A stretch of 9,206 nucleotides of DNA from an uncultured Clostridia bacterium (GTDB taxonomy: Bacteria > Bacillota > Clostridia > Christensenellales > Aristaeellaceae). The stretch spans positions 1 through 9,206 of the forward strand of contig CAKUOX010000078.1 in NCBI GenBank assembly GCA_934670175.1, given 5' to 3'. Below the pieces are notes generated by a model. The model saw nothing but the letters and a program-made list of their open reading frames with translations. It ran no database searches and had not been told where the DNA came from. A program made the position numbers and the translations under genes. Of this stretch, positions 6,705-9,206 are shown piece by piece. Each line of letters starts with the position of its first letter. Position 1 is the first letter of the stretch.

Positions 6705-8474
6705 ATGGCAAAGGGTGAAAAAAAATCGCCGCTTCATCAGCTCAGGCTGTTTGGCCGCTTCGCGCCGTATTTCAAGCCGTATCTGGGCGTTATGGCGCTG
6801 GATCTGTTCTGCGCGTCGCTGACCACGATATGCGATCTGGTGCTGCCGCTGATCGTGCGCTACATCACCGGTGCAGCCGTGGACGACGCCGTGGTTCTCA
6901 CGGCGTCCATCGTGCTGAAGCTGGGCGCGGTCTATCTCGTATTGCGGCTGATCGACGCCACGGCCAATTACTACATGCAGTCCATCGGCCACATCATGGG
7001 TTCACGCATCGAGGCCGACCTGCGGCGCAACCTGTTTTCGCACTATCAGGCGCTGAGCACGGATTTCTTTGACAACGCCAAGACCGGCCAGCTGATGAGC
7101 CGCATCACCACCGACCTGAACGACATCACCGAATTCGCCCACCACATGCCCGAAGAGGTGCTGATCGCCGGCATCAAGATCGTGGCGGCGTTCATCATCC
7201 TCTGCGGCAGCAGCGTAACACTGACGCTGATCATATTCGCGGTGCTGCCGCTGATGGTGTTCTTTTCGAACCTGTTCGCCAGGCGCATGCGGCGCAGCTT
7301 TAAGGAATCGCGCCACGAACTGGGCGAGCTGAACGCGCAGGTGGAGGACAGCCTGTCCGGCATCCGCGTGGTAAAATCCTTTGCCAATGAAGAACTCGAG
7401 CGTGCAAAATTCGCCCGCCGCAACGGCGTGTTCCTGCAGATCAAGCGCGGCATGTATCACAACATGGCGGGCTTCCATTCCGTCACGCGGCTGTTCGACG
7501 GCGTAATGTACATCATCGTGGTGGTGCTGGGCGCGCTGTACATGCTCAACGGCAGGATCACTTCCTCAGATCTCGTGGCCTATCTGCTCTATGTGCAGAC
7601 GCTGCTGACCTCCATTCGCCGCTTCGTGGAATTTACGGAGCAGTTCCAGCGCGGCATCACCGGCTTTGAGCGCTTCGACGAAATGATGCGCCTCGTCCCG
7701 AGCATTCAGGAGCGCCCCGACGCCGTGGAAATGCGGGATGTGCGCGGCGATATTGAATTCGAGCATGTGTCCTTCGCCTACGCCGGAAGCAGCGCAAACG
7801 TGCTAAGCGACATCAACCTGAAGGTGCGCAGCGGCGAAAGCGTGGCTCTGGTCGGCCCGTCCGGCGGCGGCAAGACCACGCTGTGCAGTCTGATCCCCCG
7901 CTTCTACGACGCGACGCAGGGGCGCATTCTGATCGACGGCCACGATATTCGCGAATTCACGCTCAAATCGCTGCGCAGCCACATCGGCGTGGTGCAGCAG
8001 GACGTATACATGTTCTCCGGCTCCGTGCTGAGCAATATCGAATACGGCAAGCCCGGCGCCAGCCGCGAGGAAATCATTCGCGCGGCGAAGCTGGCGGGCG
8101 CGCACGATTTCATCATGGAATTTGAACACGGCTACGACACCAACGTCGGCGAGCACGGCACGCGGCTCTCCGGCGGCCAGAAGCAGCGCATTTCCATCGC
8201 GCGCGTGTTCCTGAAGAACCCGCCGATACTGATACTGGATGAAGCGACCAGCGCGCTGGACAACGAATCCGAACGTCTGGTGCAGCAGTCGCTGGAAAAG
8301 CTGATGCACGGACGCACCACCTTCACCATCGCGCACCGACTGACCACCATCCGCAATGCGGACACGATCCTAGTGCTCACGGACGACGGCATCGTGGAAC
8401 AGGGATCGCACGACGAGCTGATGGCCCGGCCCAACGGCATGTACCACAGGCTCTATCAGCTCTATACGGACTGA
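6705..8474 (+). CDS. Half-size ABC exporter, fused membrane and ATPase domains (MsbA/BmrA-like)
   Basis: This 589-residue protein should work as a dimer to export a substrate across the cytoplasmic membrane. The N-terminal 320 residues are a type IV exporter membrane domain with about six segments, including clear ones near 28-50, 66-86, 155-190 and 265-300. The ATPase domain follows: A-loop Tyr359 in FAYAG, Walker A GPSGGGKT (384-391), Q-loop glutamine in VVQQDVYMFSG (429-439), signature LSGGQ (488-492), Walker B ILILDE (508-513) and switch His544 in IAHR. All residues needed for hydrolysis are present, so it can be a self-sufficient homodimer; no second half-transporter gene is adjacent. 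Substrate (drug, lipid or peptide) cannot be read from the sequence. It has its own promoter, divergent from the exonuclease operon, and its 3' end overlaps the methyltransferase gene by 13 bp. Confidence 0.95.
   Translation: MAKGEKKSPLHQLRLFGRFAPYFKPYLGVMALDLFCASLTTICDLVLPLIVRYITGAAVDDAVVLTASIVLKLGAVYLVLRLIDATANYYMQSIGHIMGSRIEADLRRNLFSHYQALSTDFFDNAKTGQLMSRITTDLNDITEFAHHMPEEVLIAGIKIVAAFIILCGSSVTLTLIIFAVLPLMVFFSNLFARRMRRSFKESRHELGELNAQVEDSLSGIRVVKSFANEELERAKFARRNGVFLQIKRGMYHNMAGFHSVTRLFDGVMYIIVVVLGALYMLNGRITSSDLVAYLLYVQTLLTSIRRFVEFTEQFQRGITGFERFDEMMRLVPSIQERPDAVEMRDVRGDIEFEHVSFAYAGSSANVLSDINLKVRSGESVALVGPSGGGKTTLCSLIPRFYDATQGRILIDGHDIREFTLKSLRSHIGVVQQDVYMFSGSVLSNIEYGKPGASREEIIRAAKLAGAHDFIMEFEHGYDTNVGEHGTRLSGGQKQRISIARVFLKNPPILILDEATSALDNESERLVQQSLEKLMHGRTTFTIAHRLTTIRNADTILVLTDDGIVEQGSHDELMARPNGMYHRLYQLYTD
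8462..8474. other. 13-bp overlap of convergent gene ends
   Basis: The exporter's TGA (8472-8474, plus) and the methyltransferase's TAG (8462-8464, minus) lie inside one another's reading frames. There is no room for a terminator, so each transcript must run into the other gene. Confidence 0.9.
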
Positions 8475-9055
8475 GCGGCCCTTCGGAGATTCTTCTTCAC
8501 CGCGATCAGCAGCGGCGGATTCTTGTGCTGGTTCAAATAGCAGCGCAGCATCGCGTCGAAGCGCGTCTGATCCAGCGCCTGCGCCCAGGCCAGCAGCGCG
8601 TCGCGTTCGCGCGCGCCTTCGTCGTGGCCGGGATAAACGCAAATGGTGAGCACGCCGCCGAATTTCAGTACCTCCAGTGCGGCGTTCACCGCCTGAAGCG
8701 TGGTTTCGGTGCGCGTGGTTACGGCATGCGCCGCGCCCGGCAGCCAGCCGAGGTTGAACAGCACCACGTCCGCGCTCTCGGGCGCAAGGTAGTCGCGCAT
8801 GTGCTGATGCCCGTCCAAAACCAGGGTGCAGCGCTGCGCCACGCCCGCCGCTTCAAGCCGCGCGCGGCTCGCGGCGACGGCCTCCGGCTGCACGTCAAAG
8901 CCGGTCACATGCCCGCGCTCGCCCACCAGCTGCGCCAGATCAAGCGCATCGTGGCCGTTGCCGAGCGTAGCGTCCACCGCGCAGCCGCCCTCCGGAAGCG
9001 CGCCGCGAATGATCTCCGACGCCCAGAAGCGCGCTGACCTGAAATCGTATGCCAT
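8462..9055 (-). CDS. mnmM: SAM-dependent tRNA methyltransferase, YtqB/MnmM family (probable)
   Basis: This 197-residue cytoplasmic protein has a Rossmann methyltransferase fold. DATLGNGHD (28-36) is motif I for S-adenosylmethionine, GFDVQ (52-56) is the acidic strand that binds the ribose, FNLGWLPG (100-107) is the motif IV region, and VYPGHDEG (138-145) is a family hallmark. Length and motifs fit the rRNA-methylase-like group containing Bacillus YtqB. YtqB was later assigned as MnmM, which methylates 5-aminomethyl-2-thiouridine to the mnm5s2U form at the tRNA wobble position. Function is therefore transferred from the family, not shown here. The ATG at 9055 follows AGGAG (9064-9068) at 8 nt. 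A nearer ATG (9060) is out of frame and too close to that site. The gene ends with TAG inside the last codons of the convergent exporter gene. Confidence 0.85.
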   Translation of the reverse strand: MAYDFRSARFWASEIIRGALPEGGCAVDATLGNGHDALDLAQLVGERGHVTGFDVQPEAVAASRARLEAAGVAQRCTLVLDGHQHMRDYLAPESADVVLFNLGWLPGAAHAVTTRTETTLQAVNAALEVLKFGGVLTICVYPGHDEGARERDALLAWAQALDQTRFDAMLRCYLNQHKNPPLLIAVKKNLRRAAQSV

Positions 9056-9099
9056 GGCATTTTCTCCTTTACTGCAAATGGGATAGCTTACATGTGGAC

Positions 9100-9116
9100 G
9101 GGGAAGCGCGCTCCCC
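9100..9116. repeat. Short imperfect G+C hairpin upstream of the methyltransferase
   Basis: GGGG and CCCC flank the self-complementary core AGCGCGCT, with one unpaired A. It lies in the leader or promoter zone of the minus-strand methyltransferase gene. I see no convincing promoter between 9056 and 9134. Confidence 0.4.
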
Positions 9117-9134
9117 CGCCACTGCCACCCTCAC

Positions 9135-9177
9135 CAGTTTTTGCTAAAATCCTTCAGATTTTCGGGCGCAAAAACTG
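9135..9177. repeat. Two-tier hairpin upstream of the methyltransferase
   Basis: Perfect 10-bp outer arms CAGTTTTTGC (9135-9144) and GCAAAAACTG (9168-9177) enclose a 6-bp inner stem AAAATC (9146-9151) and GATTTT (9157-9162) with a 5-nt loop. It may be another extragenic repeat, an attenuator, or the trailing structure of a gene lying to the right of the window. No U-tract supports simple termination in either direction. Confidence 0.6.
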
Positions 9178-9206
9178 CAGGGAAACGATTTTTGCTCTGG
9201 AAAATA

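Noticed and set aside
5471..6718. Long (415-codon) plus-strand frame opposite the exonuclease gene
   Set aside because: The minus-strand frame has complete DEDDh motifs and a ribosome binding site. The antisense frame is Ala/Arg/Gln-rich, as expected from a G+C-rich gene read backwards. The same holds for the long plus-strand frames at 174-1247, 1099-2172 and 2937-4079.

Overview
The window looks like chromosomal DNA from a G+C-rich low-GC-lineage relative, most likely a Clostridia-type Bacillota. The support is strong AGGAGG-type ribosome binding sites, near-consensus TTGACA/TATAAT promoters, and two protein families best known from Bacillota (a YprB/MrfB-type exonuclease and a YtqB/MnmM-type tRNA methyltransferase). 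A gut-associated, Christensenellales- or Oscillospirales-like source is a guess from overall style and cannot be proved here. There are seven protein genes and no RNA gene, integrase, transposase or CRISPR array.

Region 1 (1-4168, minus strand) is a complete ABC importer operon read right to left: ATPase, fused two-domain permease, then solute-binding protein. It has a near-perfect extended -10 promoter at 4141-4168 and a leader of about 100 nt that ends in a strong hairpin touching the Shine-Dalgarno sequence. The ATPase and permease genes overlap by ATGA, and a small hairpin precedes the binding-protein gene. The family is FbpABC/AfuABC/PhnSTUV-like. The binding protein lacks an obvious double-tyrosine iron clamp, so a phosphorylated organic solute is at least as likely as ferric iron.

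Region 2 (about 4169-4586) is gene-free and packed with small inverted and direct repeats. One 70-bp element (4326-4395) recurs in opposite orientation at the left edge of the window (1-70; 65 of 70 positions identical), so the importer operon is bracketed by inverted copies of a dispersed intergenic repeat.

Region 3 (4587-6596, minus strand) is a two-gene operon: a DEDDh exonuclease with a helical/TPR-like tail, followed with ATGA overlap by a cytoplasmic TPR protein.

Region 4 (6590-8474, plus strand) is a single-gene unit for an MsbA-like half-size ABC exporter. It is divergent from the exonuclease operon, and the two -35 boxes lie in the arms of one 10-bp inverted repeat.

Region 5 (8462-9206, minus strand) is a probable MnmM tRNA methyltransferase whose 3' end overlaps the exporter's 3' end by 13 bp, preceded by a hairpin-rich leader or intergenic segment at the right edge.

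Most of the window is ordinary housekeeping and transport content. The points that merit checking are the importer leader hairpin, the bracketing repeats, the shared operator-like dyad, and the exonuclease-TPR pairing.
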